Below are positions 1 through 8,354 of a stretch of 64,000 nt of DNA, piece after piece. Within the stretch, counting starts at the first letter, position 1. Each line of letters starts with the position of its first letter. Position numbers and translations under genes: made by a program. The stretch comes from Buchnera aphidicola (Rhopalosiphum padi) (GTDB lineage Bacteria > Pseudomonadota > Gammaproteobacteria > Enterobacterales > Enterobacteriaceae). Under the pieces are notes generated by a model. The model was given only the letters and a program-made list of their open reading frames with translations, did not search any database and was not told the origin of the DNA. Location: contig NZ_CP034858.1 of assembly GCF_005080845.1 (NCBI RefSeq), forward strand, positions 434,001 to 498,000. The letters run 5' to 3'.

Positions 1-1
1 G

Positions 2-262
2 TTAATATTTAATACAGGTCAAGAATCAGGAGCCCTTGCTGAAGTCTTGCTAATCTTAAAGAAAAAAAAATTAATTATGAAAAAATTAACTTCTCAAAAT
101 ATTTATAAAAATCCATGGGAAGAAATGTTTTATATTGATATTCAAGGAAATTTATCATCTTCTTTAATGCAAGAAACTCTTGAACAAATTCAAAAAATTA
201 CTAAATTTATAAAGATTCTAGGTTGTTATCCAAGTGAAAATATAGCACCAATAATTCCATAG
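2..262 (+). CDS. pheA: PheA, C-terminal end (chorismate mutase/prephenate dehydratase), partial
   Basis: The reading frame is open from the left edge and ends with a stop at 260-262, giving the last 86 residues of the bifunctional enzyme of phenylalanine synthesis. The segment is the end of the ACT regulatory domain: NPWEEMFYIDI and the closing GCYPSEN block match E. coli PheA closely. The gene start lies outside the window. In the feedback site, E. coli GALV reads GALA (bases 29-40) and ESRP reads TSQN (bases 89-100). These positions bind phenylalanine or transmit its effect in E. coli, so the enzyme is probably desensitised; that is inference supported by what is known of Buchnera PheA. Identity is certain, the rest of the protein is unseen. 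Confidence 0.95.
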   Translation, partial: LIFNTGQESGALAEVLLILKKKKLIMKKLTSQNIYKNPWEEMFYIDIQGNLSSSLMQETLEQIQKITKFIKILGCYPSENIAPIIP

Positions 263-332
263 AATTATCTAATTAAAAAAAAATTGTTAAAAATAATAAT
301 TTAATATAAATTCAAAAAATGAGTAAGGAAAA

Positions 333-1685
333 ATGTTTAATAACTTAACTGAACGTCTTTCACAAAGTTTACGTAAAATTATTAATAAAGGAAGACTAAC
401 AGAAGAAAACATTAAAGATACCATACGAGAAGTAAGAAAAGCACTTTTAGAAGCTGATGTAACGCTGTCAGTAATAAAAAAATTTATAAAAAATGTTTCA
501 AAAAAATCAATTGGTCATGAAATAAATAAAAGTTTAACACCGGGTCAAGAATTCATAAGAATTGTAAAAAATGAATTAATTTTAGTAATGGGTGAAAAAC
601 ATAATAATTTGAATTTTTCTATTCAACCACCAGCAATAATATTAGTTGTAGGACTACAGGGAGTTGGAAAAACAACTACTTTAGTAAAAATAGCAAAATG
701 GATTAAAGATAAACATAAGAAAAAAATATTAACAACGTCAACTGATATTTATCGAGCAGCTGCAATTAAACAATTACAAATACTATCTGATCAAGTTAAA
801 ATAGATTTTTATTCATCTAATATAGAGCAAAAACCAATAAATATAACAAAAGAAGCAATCGAATATGCAAAACTAAAATTATATGACGTTTTGTTAATTG
901 ATACAGCAGGACGTTTACATATTGATGAAACAATGATGAATGAAATAAATCAAATACAAAAAATTTCAAAACCGATTGAAACACTATTAATAGTAGACTC
1001 AATGATGGGTCAAGATGCAATAAATGTAGCAAAAAAATTCAGCGAATATTTATCTATATCAGGTATAGTAATAACTAAAACCGACAGTGATGCTAGAAGT
1101 GGTGTTGCTTTATCAATTCGTTGTATTACTGGAAAACCAATTAAATTCATAGGAACTGGGGAAAAATTAAATCAATTAGAAATATTTAATTCTGAAAGGA
1201 TAGCTGATAGAATTTTAGGAATGAATCAAGTTATATCTCTTATTAAAGATATAGAAGAACAAGTAAATCGATCTCAAGTAGAAAATTTAACTAAAAAATT
1301 TAGAAAAGGTGACGATTTTAACTTAAATGATTTTTTAATACAACTAAAAGAAATGAAAAAAATGGGAGGTTTAAACTATTTCATAGAAAAATTCTCAAAA
1401 AATAAATTTCTATCTAAGAATCCATTATTAGACGGAGATAAAAACACTTTAAATAGAATAGAAGCAATTATATATTCTATGACTCATAAAGAAAGAATGC
1501 ATCCGATCATCATTAAAGGTTCTCGGAAACGTAGAATTGCTTTAGGTTCTGGAACAAAAATTCAAGATGTAAATAAATTATTAAAAAATTTTGATGATAT
1601 ACAAAGAATAATGAAAAAAATCAAAAAAGGAGGAATTGGAAAAATTATTCGAAATATAAAAAATATACTACCTAAAAACTTTTAA
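333..1685 (+). CDS. ffh: Ffh, signal recognition particle GTPase (SRP54)
   Basis: Protein subunit of the signal recognition particle; with 4.5S RNA it carries ribosomes making membrane proteins to FtsY. At 450 residues it is close to E. coli Ffh (453). An N-terminal helical domain (about 1-90) precedes the G domain with the P-loop GLQGVGKT at 107-114, the DTAGR switch and the TKTD specificity motif. The C-terminal M domain is lysine- and methionine-rich and keeps the RNA-binding stretch around RKRRIALGSGT. The ATG follows an AGTAAGGA ribosome site. It sits just upstream of rpsP as in E. coli. No oddity beyond the strong Lys/Ile/Asn bias. Confidence 0.98.
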   Translation: MFNNLTERLSQSLRKIINKGRLTEENIKDTIREVRKALLEADVTLSVIKKFIKNVSKKSIGHEINKSLTPGQEFIRIVKNELILVMGEKHNNLNFSIQPPAIILVVGLQGVGKTTTLVKIAKWIKDKHKKKILTTSTDIYRAAAIKQLQILSDQVKIDFYSSNIEQKPINITKEAIEYAKLKLYDVLLIDTAGRLHIDETMMNEINQIQKISKPIETLLIVDSMMGQDAINVAKKFSEYLSISGIVITKTDSDARSGVALSIRCITGKPIKFIGTGEKLNQLEIFNSERIADRILGMNQVISLIKDIEEQVNRSQVENLTKKFRKGDDFNLNDFLIQLKEMKKMGGLNYFIEKFSKNKFLSKNPLLDGDKNTLNRIEAIIYSMTHKERMHPIIIKGSRKRRIALGSGTKIQDVNKLLKNFDDIQRIMKKIKKGGIGKIIRNIKNILPKNF

Positions 1686-1774
1686 AAAAGAATAAATTAA
1701 CAATTTTTAGTTTTATATATAAAAAAATACATATAATAAATTAAAGTCTTTACATATTAAGAGAGAAAAAATAG

Positions 1775-2032
1775 ATGGTAAGAATTCGATTAGCCTTATA
1801 TGGCAGTAAAAAGCGTCCGTTCTACAAAATGGTAGTAGCAGATAGCCGATTTTCTAGAGATGGAAGATTTATTGAAAGATTGGGTTATTTTAATCCAGTT
1901 TCTAAATGTAAAAATTCAGCCCTCAAATTAAATTTAGATCGTATTATATACTGGCAAAAAAAAGGAGCTCAAATTTCAAAAAGATCTAAAAAACTAATAA
2001 AAATATTAAGTAAAAAAGAGGATACATTATAA
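1775..2032 (+). CDS. rpsP: 30S ribosomal protein S16
   Basis: Small-subunit ribosomal protein of 85 residues (E. coli 82), needed for 30S assembly. It begins with the typical [20 protein letters not shown] block, contains the [12 protein letters not shown] core and ends in a basic tail. The ATG follows GAGAGAAAAA. It is first in the rpsP-rimM-trmD-rplS operon, which is kept in the E. coli order; an AT-rich spacer of about 90 bases before it has a TATAAT hexamer at 1732-1737 that could serve as a -10, but no clear -35 accompanies it. rimM begins eight bases after the stop. Confidence 0.98.
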   Translation: MVRIRLALYGSKKRPFYKMVVADSRFSRDGRFIERLGYFNPVSKCKNSALKLNLDRIIYWQKKGAQISKRSKKLIKILSKKEDTL

Positions 2033-2040
2033 ATATTATT

Positions 2041-2559
2041 TTGAAAAAACCGTTAAATCCTATTGTAATAGGGAAAATAGGAAAAGCTTATGGAATACTA
2101 GGTTGGATAAAAATTTTTTCTTTTAGTGAAAATAAAGAAAAAATATTTAGTTATTTTCCATGGTTTATTTTTAAACAACAAAAATGGGAAATGATTCAGA
2201 TTGATAAATGGAAAAAACATAATAATAATTTTATTATTCATATAAAAAATATTATTGATCGTTCAATGATCAGTAAATTTACTAATTTAGAAATTTTTAT
2301 AGAAAAAAATACACTTCCTATATTAAAAAAAGATGAATATTACTGGAATGATATTATTGATTGCAAAGTATTTAATACAAGGAAAACATATTTGGGAAAG
2401 GTTATTAATTTGATAAGAAATCAAAACAGCGACGTTCTTATTATACAAAATCACTTAGAAAAAAATAATTTAAAAAAAATAATGATTCCCTTTGTTCATA
2501 AAAAAATAGTTCAATGTATTAATATTACACATAAAATTATAACAGTGATATGGAATTAA
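2041..2559 (+). CDS. rimM: RimM, 16S rRNA-processing / 30S maturation factor
   Basis: Assembly factor that binds S19 in the 30S head during late maturation. The 172-residue protein has the N-terminal RimM barrel (PIVIGKIGKAYGILGWIKI near the start) and the C-terminal PRC-like domain (YYWNDIIDCKVF onwards), as in E. coli (182). No ATG fits: the frame opens at TTG 2041, eight bases after rpsP, with only a distant AGAGG at 2017-2021; an ATT at 2035 or 2038 is a less likely start. The 3' end closely abuts trmD. Family assignment is firm, the exact start is not. Confidence 0.93.
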   Translation: MKKPLNPIVIGKIGKAYGILGWIKIFSFSENKEKIFSYFPWFIFKQQKWEMIQIDKWKKHNNNFIIHIKNIIDRSMISKFTNLEIFIEKNTLPILKKDEYYWNDIIDCKVFNTRKTYLGKVINLIRNQNSDVLIIQNHLEKNNLKKIMIPFVHKKIVQCINITHKIITVIWN

Positions 2560-2600
2560 ATAATTATTCTCAAACTAAAAAAAAATATGATATTACCTTA

Positions 2601-3359
2601 ATGTGGTTTTATGTTATTACCATTTTTCCGGAAATGTTTTATGCAATCACAAATTACGGAGTAACTGGAAAAGCGATTCATAAAAAAATTATAAATATTC
2701 AACTTTTTAATCCAAGAGATTTTACTGATAATAAATATAAATCTGTAGATGATCGTCCTTATGGAGGAGGACCAGGAATGTTGATGAGTGTCAAGCCATT
2801 ATATTCAGCTATTCAACATGCAAAAGATTTATCAAAAACTGCAGTGGTTATTTACTTATCACCTCAAGGAAGAAGATTAAATCAAAAAAAAATTCTAGAA
2901 ATAGTAAAAAAGAAAAAAATTATTTTTGTATGTGGTCGATATGAAGGAATAGATCAAAGAATTATTGATAATCAAGTAGATGAAGAATGGTCTATAGGAG
3001 ATTATATACTTACTGGAGGAGAACTTGCAGCCATGGTTGCAATAGATTCTATTTCTAGATTTATACCAGGTGTTATTAAAAAAAAACAATCAGTACAAGA
3101 AGATTCATTTTTTAATGATTTACTTGATTATCCGCACTATACAAGACCTCAAGTAATAAAAAATATGAAAGTTCCAGAAATATTACTTTCAGGAAATCAT
3201 GATAAAATTCGTCTATGGCGTCTAAAAAAATCTCTAGAAAAAACCTGGACAAAACGCCCAGATTTGTTAAAAAATAAAATTTTAAAAAAAGAAGAGGAAA
3301 TAATTTTAAATGAATTTAAAAATAAAATTAATAAAAAAAAGAACAAAAATAATTATTAA
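2601..3359 (+). CDS. trmD: TrmD, tRNA (guanine-N1)-methyltransferase
   Basis: Methylates N1 of G37 in tRNAs with G36-G37, preventing frameshifts; the tRNA-Leu(UAG) of this window, with G36 and G37, is a predicted substrate. It is a SPOUT-fold enzyme whose SAM knot is visible: [21 protein letters not shown] and [13 protein letters not shown] start it at ATG 2601 ([12 protein letters not shown]), which aligns with E. coli MWIGIISLFPEM and gives 252 residues (E. coli 255). An earlier in-frame ATG at 2550 would overlap rimM by ten bases and add 17 residues with no counterpart. The C-terminal tail is very lysine- and asparagine-rich. Third gene of the rpsP operon. Confidence 0.96.
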   Translation: MWFYVITIFPEMFYAITNYGVTGKAIHKKIINIQLFNPRDFTDNKYKSVDDRPYGGGPGMLMSVKPLYSAIQHAKDLSKTAVVIYLSPQGRRLNQKKILEIVKKKKIIFVCGRYEGIDQRIIDNQVDEEWSIGDYILTGGELAAMVAIDSISRFIPGVIKKKQSVQEDSFFNDLLDYPHYTRPQVIKNMKVPEILLSGNHDKIRLWRLKKSLEKTWTKRPDLLKNKILKKEEEIILNEFKNKINKKKNKNNY

Positions 3360-3382
3360 TTTTTTTACAAAAAGGAAAAAAA

Positions 3383-3730
3383 ATGACTAATATTATTCAA
3401 GAAATTGAAAAAGAACAACTAAAAAAAAATATACCTAATTTTCGTCCTGGTGATACAGTTGAAGTAAAAGTATGGGTGATTGAAGGTTCAAAAAAACGTC
3501 TACAATCTTTTGAAGGAGTAGTTATTTCAATAAAAAACCGTTCTTTAAATTCATCATTTACTGTACGAAAAGTTTCTAATGGAGAAGGAATTGAACGTGT
3601 TTTTCAAACTCATTCCCACAGTATTGATAATATATTTGTAAAAAGAAAAGGACACGTTAGGAAAGCAAAGCTATATTATTTAAGAACACGTACTGGAAAG
3701 TCTGCAAGAATTAAAGAAAGAATAGAATAA
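3383..3730 (+). CDS. rplS: 50S ribosomal protein L19
   Basis: Large-subunit protein located at the 30S-50S interface; 115 residues, exactly the E. coli length. Diagnostic blocks include [26 protein letters not shown] and the C-terminal [20 protein letters not shown]. The ATG has an AAAAAGGAAAA ribosome site 23 bases after trmD. Last gene of the operon; an inverted repeat follows 30 bases after the stop. Confidence 0.98.
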   Translation: MTNIIQEIEKEQLKKNIPNFRPGDTVEVKVWVIEGSKKRLQSFEGVVISIKNRSLNSSFTVRKVSNGEGIERVFQTHSHSIDNIFVKRKGHVRKAKLYYLRTRTGKSARIKERIE

Positions 3731-3760
3731 ATTGTTTGATTTAAAATAAACATTTAAATA

Positions 3761-3788
3761 TGCAGTCATGACGTTATTCTTGACTGCA
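3761..3788. terminator. Hairpin between convergent rplS and tldD
   Basis: A perfect 8-base inverted repeat (TGCAGTCA at 3761-3768 and TGACTGCA at 3781-3788) encloses a 12-base loop. It is relatively GC-rich for this genome and sits between the ends of rplS (+) and tldD (-), so it probably stops transcription from both sides. There is no clean U-tract on either strand, which lowers confidence. Confidence 0.5.
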
Positions 3789-3827
3789 CGATTATTCGTA
3801 AAAATTAAAAATTTTTATTTTAAAACA

Positions 3828-5279
3828 TTAAGCAGTCCCACCTACAGTCAACTTTTCTATTTTTATAGATGGCTGACCTATCCCTACCGGAATATTTTGA
3901 CCTTCTTTTCCACACATACCCATACCTTGATCCATTTTCAAATCGTTTCCAACCATTGATATTTTTTGCATAACTTCCAAACCAGATCCAATAAGAGTAG
4001 TATTTTTAATTGGTGAAAAAATTTTTCCTTTTTTTACTAAATAAGCTTCTGAAGTGGAAAATACAAATTGTCCAGAAGTAATGTCGACTTGTCCACCAGA
4101 AAAATTAATAGCATATATTCCATAATCAATACTCTTAATAATATCTTCTAACTTAGATTCACCAGATGTCATATAAGTATTCGTCATGCGAGGCATAGGT
4201 AAATGGGAATAAGATTCACGACGTCCGTTACCAGTGGATTTTGTTCCCATTAAACGAGCATTAAGTTTATCTTGCATGTATTTTTTTAAAATACCATTTT
4301 GAATAAGTACGTTGTATTGTCCTGGAACTCCTTCATCGTCGATATTTAATGAACCACGTTGGTTTTTTATTGTTCCATCGTCGATTACAGTACATAATTC
4401 CGAAGCAACTTTTTTTTCAATCATATTAGTAAAAATTGAAGTTCCTTTTCTATTAAAGTCACCTTCCAAACCATGTCCTACTGCTTCATGTAATAAAACA
4501 CCAGGCCATCCAGATCCTAAAACAACTGGAAAAGTACCAGAAGGTGCTTCTTTTGAAGATAAATTTAATAAAGCTATGCGAACAGCTTCTTTTGTCCAAA
4601 AATCAACTCTGTTTTCTCCTAAAAAATCATCTTGAGTTATAAAAAAGCTATAATTAGTACGACTACCCCCTCCACTTCTACCTCTCTCCCTTCTACCTCG
4701 TTCTTCTACTAATACATTAACAGAAAATTCAACTAATGGTCTTATGTCTGTAGCTAAATCACCTTCAGTAGAAACAACTAAAATTTGTTCATATGATCCA
4801 CTTAAACTCGCATTTACCTGTACAACGCGATCGTCAATCTTACGTGCTATATGATCTACTCTATAAAGTAAATTAGTTTTTTCACTAGAAGTAAATGTTT
4901 TTAATGGATTAATAGGATCATAAAAAAATTTTTTTTCTTGGTTTAATAAAGGTTTAATTTTTATTTTTTCTTTTTTATCAAAAATACTTTTTGCTATATG
5001 AGCACTTTTTCTTACTGCATCTATTGATATTTGATCAGAATATGAGAATCCTGTTGCTTCTCCAGCAACAGCTCTTACACCAACTCCTTGATCTAAATGA
5101 TAATCACCTTCTTTAATAATTCTATTTTCTAGTGACCAAGATTCATAAATACGAGATTGAAAATAAAAATCCCCATAATCTATATTATGGCTACAAAACT
5201 CTTCTAAACAAGAAAACACATCTTGATGATTTATTTTATTTGCAGTTAATAAAGACTCGCTAACTAATTTCAATGTCAT
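3828..5279 (-). CDS. tldD: TldD, metalloprotease subunit (TldD/PmbA family)
   Basis: TldD and its partner PmbA (TldE) form a zinc protease that in enterobacteria degrades unfolded peptides and processes small modified peptides. The 483-residue product (E. coli 481) carries the metal motif HEAVGHG, with histidines at about 264 and 268, the glycine-rich loop at about 202-206 and the family C-terminus. ATG at 5279. pmbA is not in this window. Its client in a genome without microcins is unknown; a housekeeping proteolytic role is inference. Confidence 0.97.
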   Translation of the reverse strand: MTLKLVSESLLTANKINHQDVFSCLEEFCSHNIDYGDFYFQSRIYESWSLENRIIKEGDYHLDQGVGVRAVAGEATGFSYSDQISIDAVRKSAHIAKSIFDKKEKIKIKPLLNQEKKFFYDPINPLKTFTSSEKTNLLYRVDHIARKIDDRVVQVNASLSGSYEQILVVSTEGDLATDIRPLVEFSVNVLVEERGRRERGRSGGGSRTNYSFFITQDDFLGENRVDFWTKEAVRIALLNLSSKEAPSGTFPVVLGSGWPGVLLHEAVGHGLEGDFNRKGTSIFTNMIEKKVASELCTVIDDGTIKNQRGSLNIDDEGVPGQYNVLIQNGILKKYMQDKLNARLMGTKSTGNGRRESYSHLPMPRMTNTYMTSGESKLEDIIKSIDYGIYAINFSGGQVDITSGQFVFSTSEAYLVKKGKIFSPIKNTTLIGSGLEVMQKISMVGNDLKMDQGMGMCGKEGQNIPVGIGQPSIKIEKLTVGGTA

Positions 5280-5426
5280 TGGAATTCACTTTTTACGTTA
5301 AAATATTATATGTCTATTATAAAATATTATTTAAAAAAATAAAAAATATTTTTTATAGATATTGTTATATAATATTTTCAAAAATTTTAATAAAAACTTT
5401 AAATTAAATATTTATTCGAGATAATA

Positions 5427-5876
5427 ATGAAAAAAATTATAAACGTATTATTAATAAATGGACCCAACTTAAATCTTTTAGGGACGAGAGAAACCGAAAT
5501 TTATGGAGATGAAACTTTATCTCATTTAGTAAATGACTTAAAAAAAAGATCAGAAAAACTTAATATATCATTAAGTCATATTCAATCTAATGCCGAACAT
5601 GTATTAATTGAAAAAATACATTCTTCTAAAAAAGATAAAATTAATTATATTATTATTAATCCTGCAGCGTTTACACATACAAGTATAGCAATAAGAGATG
5701 CATTAATTGCTGTTGATATCCCATTTATTGAAGTCCATATTTCTAATATTTATGCAAGAGAAAACTTTCGTTCACATTCATGGTTATCTGATATTTCTAA
5801 AGGTGTTATTACAGGTTTAGGTTTTGATGGTTATCGCTGGGCATTAGAAACAATATCAAAAAGATGCTTTTTATAA
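5427..5876 (+). CDS. aroQ: AroQ, 3-dehydroquinate dehydratase, type II
   Basis: Third step of the shikimate pathway: 3-dehydroquinate to 3-dehydroshikimate. The 149-residue protein is the small dodecameric type II form, recognised by [13 protein letters not shown] at the N-terminus, the catalytic tyrosine at about 26 in the lid loop, [16 protein letters not shown] and [11 protein letters not shown] with the catalytic histidine. E. coli K-12 uses the unrelated type I enzyme AroD, so this is a non-orthologous solution typical of Buchnera. It stands alone, divergent from tldD across a 147-base AT-rich spacer that must hold both promoters. Together with pheA it feeds phenylalanine supply. Confidence 0.97.
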   Translation: MKKIINVLLINGPNLNLLGTRETEIYGDETLSHLVNDLKKRSEKLNISLSHIQSNAEHVLIEKIHSSKKDKINYIIINPAAFTHTSIAIRDALIAVDIPFIEVHISNIYARENFRSHSWLSDISKGVITGLGFDGYRWALETISKRCFL

Positions 5877-5912
5877 AAGAAGTCTAAATAAAAATTTATT
5901 TTAATAAATAAA

Positions 5913-5966
5913 ATCTGATTTGCACCTTCTGCTCTAAGACAAAATTTTAGAAAGTGCAACAGGATT
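5913..5966. terminator. Imperfect hairpin between convergent aroQ and fis
   Basis: AATC 5913-5916 and TTGCAC 5920-5925 pair with GTGCAA 5954-5959 and GATT 5963-5966, with an inner TCTAA/TTAGA pairing (5933-5937, 5947-5951). The stem is interrupted but GC-richer than its surroundings and lies between two converging genes, so a bidirectional terminator is the likely role. On the plus strand TTTTAAAA follows. Confidence 0.45.
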
Positions 5967-5998
5967 TTAAAATATAAAATTTATTATTAGTTTTTAAA

Positions 5999-6298
5999 TT
6001 AATTCATACCATACCTTTTTAATTTTTTTCGCAAAGTACTTCGATTAATACCCATAATCAAAGCAGCTCGTGTTTGATTCCCACGTGTATGCTGCATAAT
6101 TATATCTAACAATGGTCGTTCTAGTTCAGATAGCACTAATTGATATAAGTTACTTACACATTTGCTGTTATCTAAATGTAAAAAATAATTTTCTAAAGAT
6201 TTCTTTATTAATATACGCAAGGGTTTTTTTACAACTTTATCTTTTTTATCTTTAGTGTTAATGACTAAAAATTCTGTATTCATTGACTCTTCTGACAT
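5999..6298 (-). CDS. fis: Fis, nucleoid-associated DNA-bending regulator
   Basis: Homodimeric DNA-bending protein that in E. coli activates rRNA and tRNA promoters and shapes the nucleoid. The 99-residue protein (E. coli 98) is most conserved at the C-terminal helix-turn-helix: [19 protein letters not shown] followed by [10 protein letters not shown]. The N-terminal activation arm is divergent. ATG at 6298 is chosen; ATG at 6283, five codons later, has a good AGAAGAG site and is possible. E. coli dusB, the usual upstream partner, is absent here. The spacer up to rluD (6299-6444) is plain AT-rich sequence. Confidence 0.97.
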   Translation of the reverse strand: MSEESMNTEFLVINTKDKKDKVVKKPLRILIKKSLENYFLHLDNSKCVSNLYQLVLSELERPLLDIIMQHTRGNQTRAALIMGINRSTLRKKLKRYGMN

Positions 6299-6444
6299 AG
6301 AATTATCGACTCTTTAATCTTTTTTTAATGTATATACATTATTAATTAAATTTTTTATTAAAACAATAAATCATACTTCGAAAAAGTAATATGTTATTTT
6401 AAAAAAATCTAATTATTTTCGATTTTATTAAAAATATTATATAT

Positions 6445-7392
6445 TTATTTATCTAAATATAAAAGAAGGTCTTTCATGTCTTCTGGTAAGGGAGCTGTCC
6501 AACTCATTAATTTTTTAGTAACAGGATGAATAAATTCGATATAATTAGCATGTAGTGCTTGACGAAAAAAATCAAATTTTTGATAAATATTCCTCTTTTC
6601 TTTAAAATAATTAAAACTATAGTTAATACCACCATATAAAGGATCTCCTAGTAAAGGGTGTCCAATATGCAGCATATGCACACGAATTTGATGTGTACGA
6701 CCTGTTTCTAATCTAAATGAAACATGTGTATAAAATTTAAAATGATTAATTATTTTATAATGTGTAATAGATTTTTTTCCTAAAGAATGGGCCATCATAC
6801 ATATTCTTTTGAGAGGATGGCGCATTATAGGATAATTCACAATACCACCTGAAATCATATTCCCTTTAACAATACCCTGATATTTTCGAATAATTTGTCT
6901 TTTTTTTATCAATTTTACTAATTCATTATATGAAAAAATTGTTTTTGCAATAACCATTAATCCAGTTGTATTTTTATCTAAACGATGAACAATTCCACAA
7001 CGGGGTATATTACTAATATCAGTGTAACGGTGTAATAATGCATTTAAAATTGTTCCATTTTGATTACCTGCTCCTGGATGAACAACTAAACCAGACGGTT
7101 TGTTGATAACTAATATATTGTTATCTTCGTAAATAATGTTTAATAAAATATTTTCAGGTAAATTACAACGCACTTTTTCAATTGGAGGATACACAGTAAT
7201 TTTTTCTCCTCCTAATATTTTTTTATCAGGTTGATTTTCAATTTTTCCATTAACATAAACATAATTCATAATAATCCATTTCTTTAAACAAGAACGAGAA
7301 TATTGTATGAAAAATTGAGATAAAATTTGATCTAATCTTTTTCCAAAAAAACCAATAAAAGGTACAAAAACATTCAATTCTTTTTTTTCCAA
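6445..7392 (-). CDS. rluD: RluD, 23S rRNA pseudouridine synthase (1911/1915/1917)
   Basis: Makes pseudouridines in helix 69 of 23S rRNA, at the subunit interface. The 315-residue protein (E. coli 326) has an N-terminal S4-like RNA-binding domain and the RluA-type catalytic domain with HRLDKNTTGLM, catalytic aspartate at about 139, plus RTHQIRVHM. The start is TTG at 7392, preceded by AAGGAT at a good distance. It is divergent from bamD, as in E. coli. A few E. coli C-terminal residues are missing. Confidence 0.96.
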   Translation of the reverse strand: MEKKELNVFVPFIGFFGKRLDQILSQFFIQYSRSCLKKWIIMNYVYVNGKIENQPDKKILGGEKITVYPPIEKVRCNLPENILLNIIYEDNNILVINKPSGLVVHPGAGNQNGTILNALLHRYTDISNIPRCGIVHRLDKNTTGLMVIAKTIFSYNELVKLIKKRQIIRKYQGIVKGNMISGGIVNYPIMRHPLKRICMMAHSLGKKSITHYKIINHFKFYTHVSFRLETGRTHQIRVHMLHIGHPLLGDPLYGGINYSFNYFKEKRNIYQKFDFFRQALHANYIEFIHPVTKKLMSWTAPLPEDMKDLLLYLDK

Positions 7393-7578
7393 TGGAATAA
7401 TCCTTGTTTTACAATAAAATATATTTATATAAATCTAAACCTTTAATTTTTACAGAATATGATATTCTATAATATTATTAATATTCTATATTTTACTAAG
7501 ATTCGTAGTAATTTATATATTATTAAATATAAATATGATTTAAAAAAAATTTTTATTAATTTAAAGAAAACAATACTA

Positions 7579-8304
7579 ATGAAAAAAAATAAAAATGTTG
7601 TGTTTATTTTTATGATATTATTTTTAAGTTTTGCAGTATATTCTCAAAATTTAAAAAATCATATTTTTATATCAAATGGTTATTTTTACCAAAAATGCAG
7701 AATAGAATTAAAAGAAAAAAATTTTTATAAAGCAATAATTGATTTAGAAACAATGAAAAAAAATCATTATAATAACGATAAAATTAAAATGAATTTAATT
7801 TATGCTTATTATAAAATTTCAGACTTCAAAAGAGCCGAAAAAAATATAGAAGAATTTATTAAATTATATCCAAAACATCCAAATATAGATTATATCTTTT
7901 ATATAAAAAGTTTGATTGATATATCTCTAGATAAAAAAATATTTCACAATTTTTTTCCAATCCAAACTTATAAAAGCAATCCTATTTACGCAACTAAAGC
8001 ATTTTTCCAACTTAAAAACTTTATTTATAATTATCCTAATAGTGTATATGTTATAAATGCAAAAAAAGATTTATTTTATTTAAAAAAACGTTTATCAGAA
8101 TATGATCTAAAAATATTAAAATATTATTTTTTTCACAAAAAACACATAGCAGTTATTAATCGCGGAGAAGAAATACTTCAAAAGTATCCAGAAACATTAG
8201 CTGCAATAGATACACTTAAATACATGAAAAAATCTTTCCTTGCATTAAAAATTTTTGATACAGCTGAAAAAATATCTAAAATTATTTTATTAAATAAATT
8301 TTAA
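7579..8304 (+). CDS. bamD: BamD (YfiO), outer-membrane protein assembly factor, lipobox apparently lost
   Basis: TPR protein of the BAM complex that inserts beta-barrels in the outer membrane. Alignment with E. coli BamD is clear ([44 protein letters not shown]). I start at ATG 7579, where a signal-like hydrophobic stretch begins, giving 241 residues (E. coli 245); the in-frame ATG at 7459 would add 40 residues with no counterpart. The signal region reads [13 protein letters not shown]: there is no cysteine where E. coli has LAGC, so the lipoprotein anchor seems lost and the protein may be cleaved by signal peptidase I or stay membrane-tethered. Divergent from rluD, spacer 7393-7578 holding the promoters. 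Confidence 0.9.
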   Translation: MKKNKNVVFIFMILFLSFAVYSQNLKNHIFISNGYFYQKCRIELKEKNFYKAIIDLETMKKNHYNNDKIKMNLIYAYYKISDFKRAEKNIEEFIKLYPKHPNIDYIFYIKSLIDISLDKKIFHNFFPIQTYKSNPIYATKAFFQLKNFIYNYPNSVYVINAKKDLFYLKKRLSEYDLKILKYYFFHKKHIAVINRGEEILQKYPETLAAIDTLKYMKKSFLALKIFDTAEKISKIILLNKF

Positions 8305-8354
8305 TTTTTTTTGTGAATAAATTAATTTTTATTTTTAATATTTAAGTAAAAAAA

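Noticed and set aside
1709..1737. TATAAT before rpsP as a promoter
   Set aside because: No acceptable -35 hexamer at the right distance; such hexamers are frequent by chance in this base composition.
7459..7578. Possible 40-residue extension of BamD
   Set aside because: No homology, and a signal-like segment begins at the later ATG 7579.
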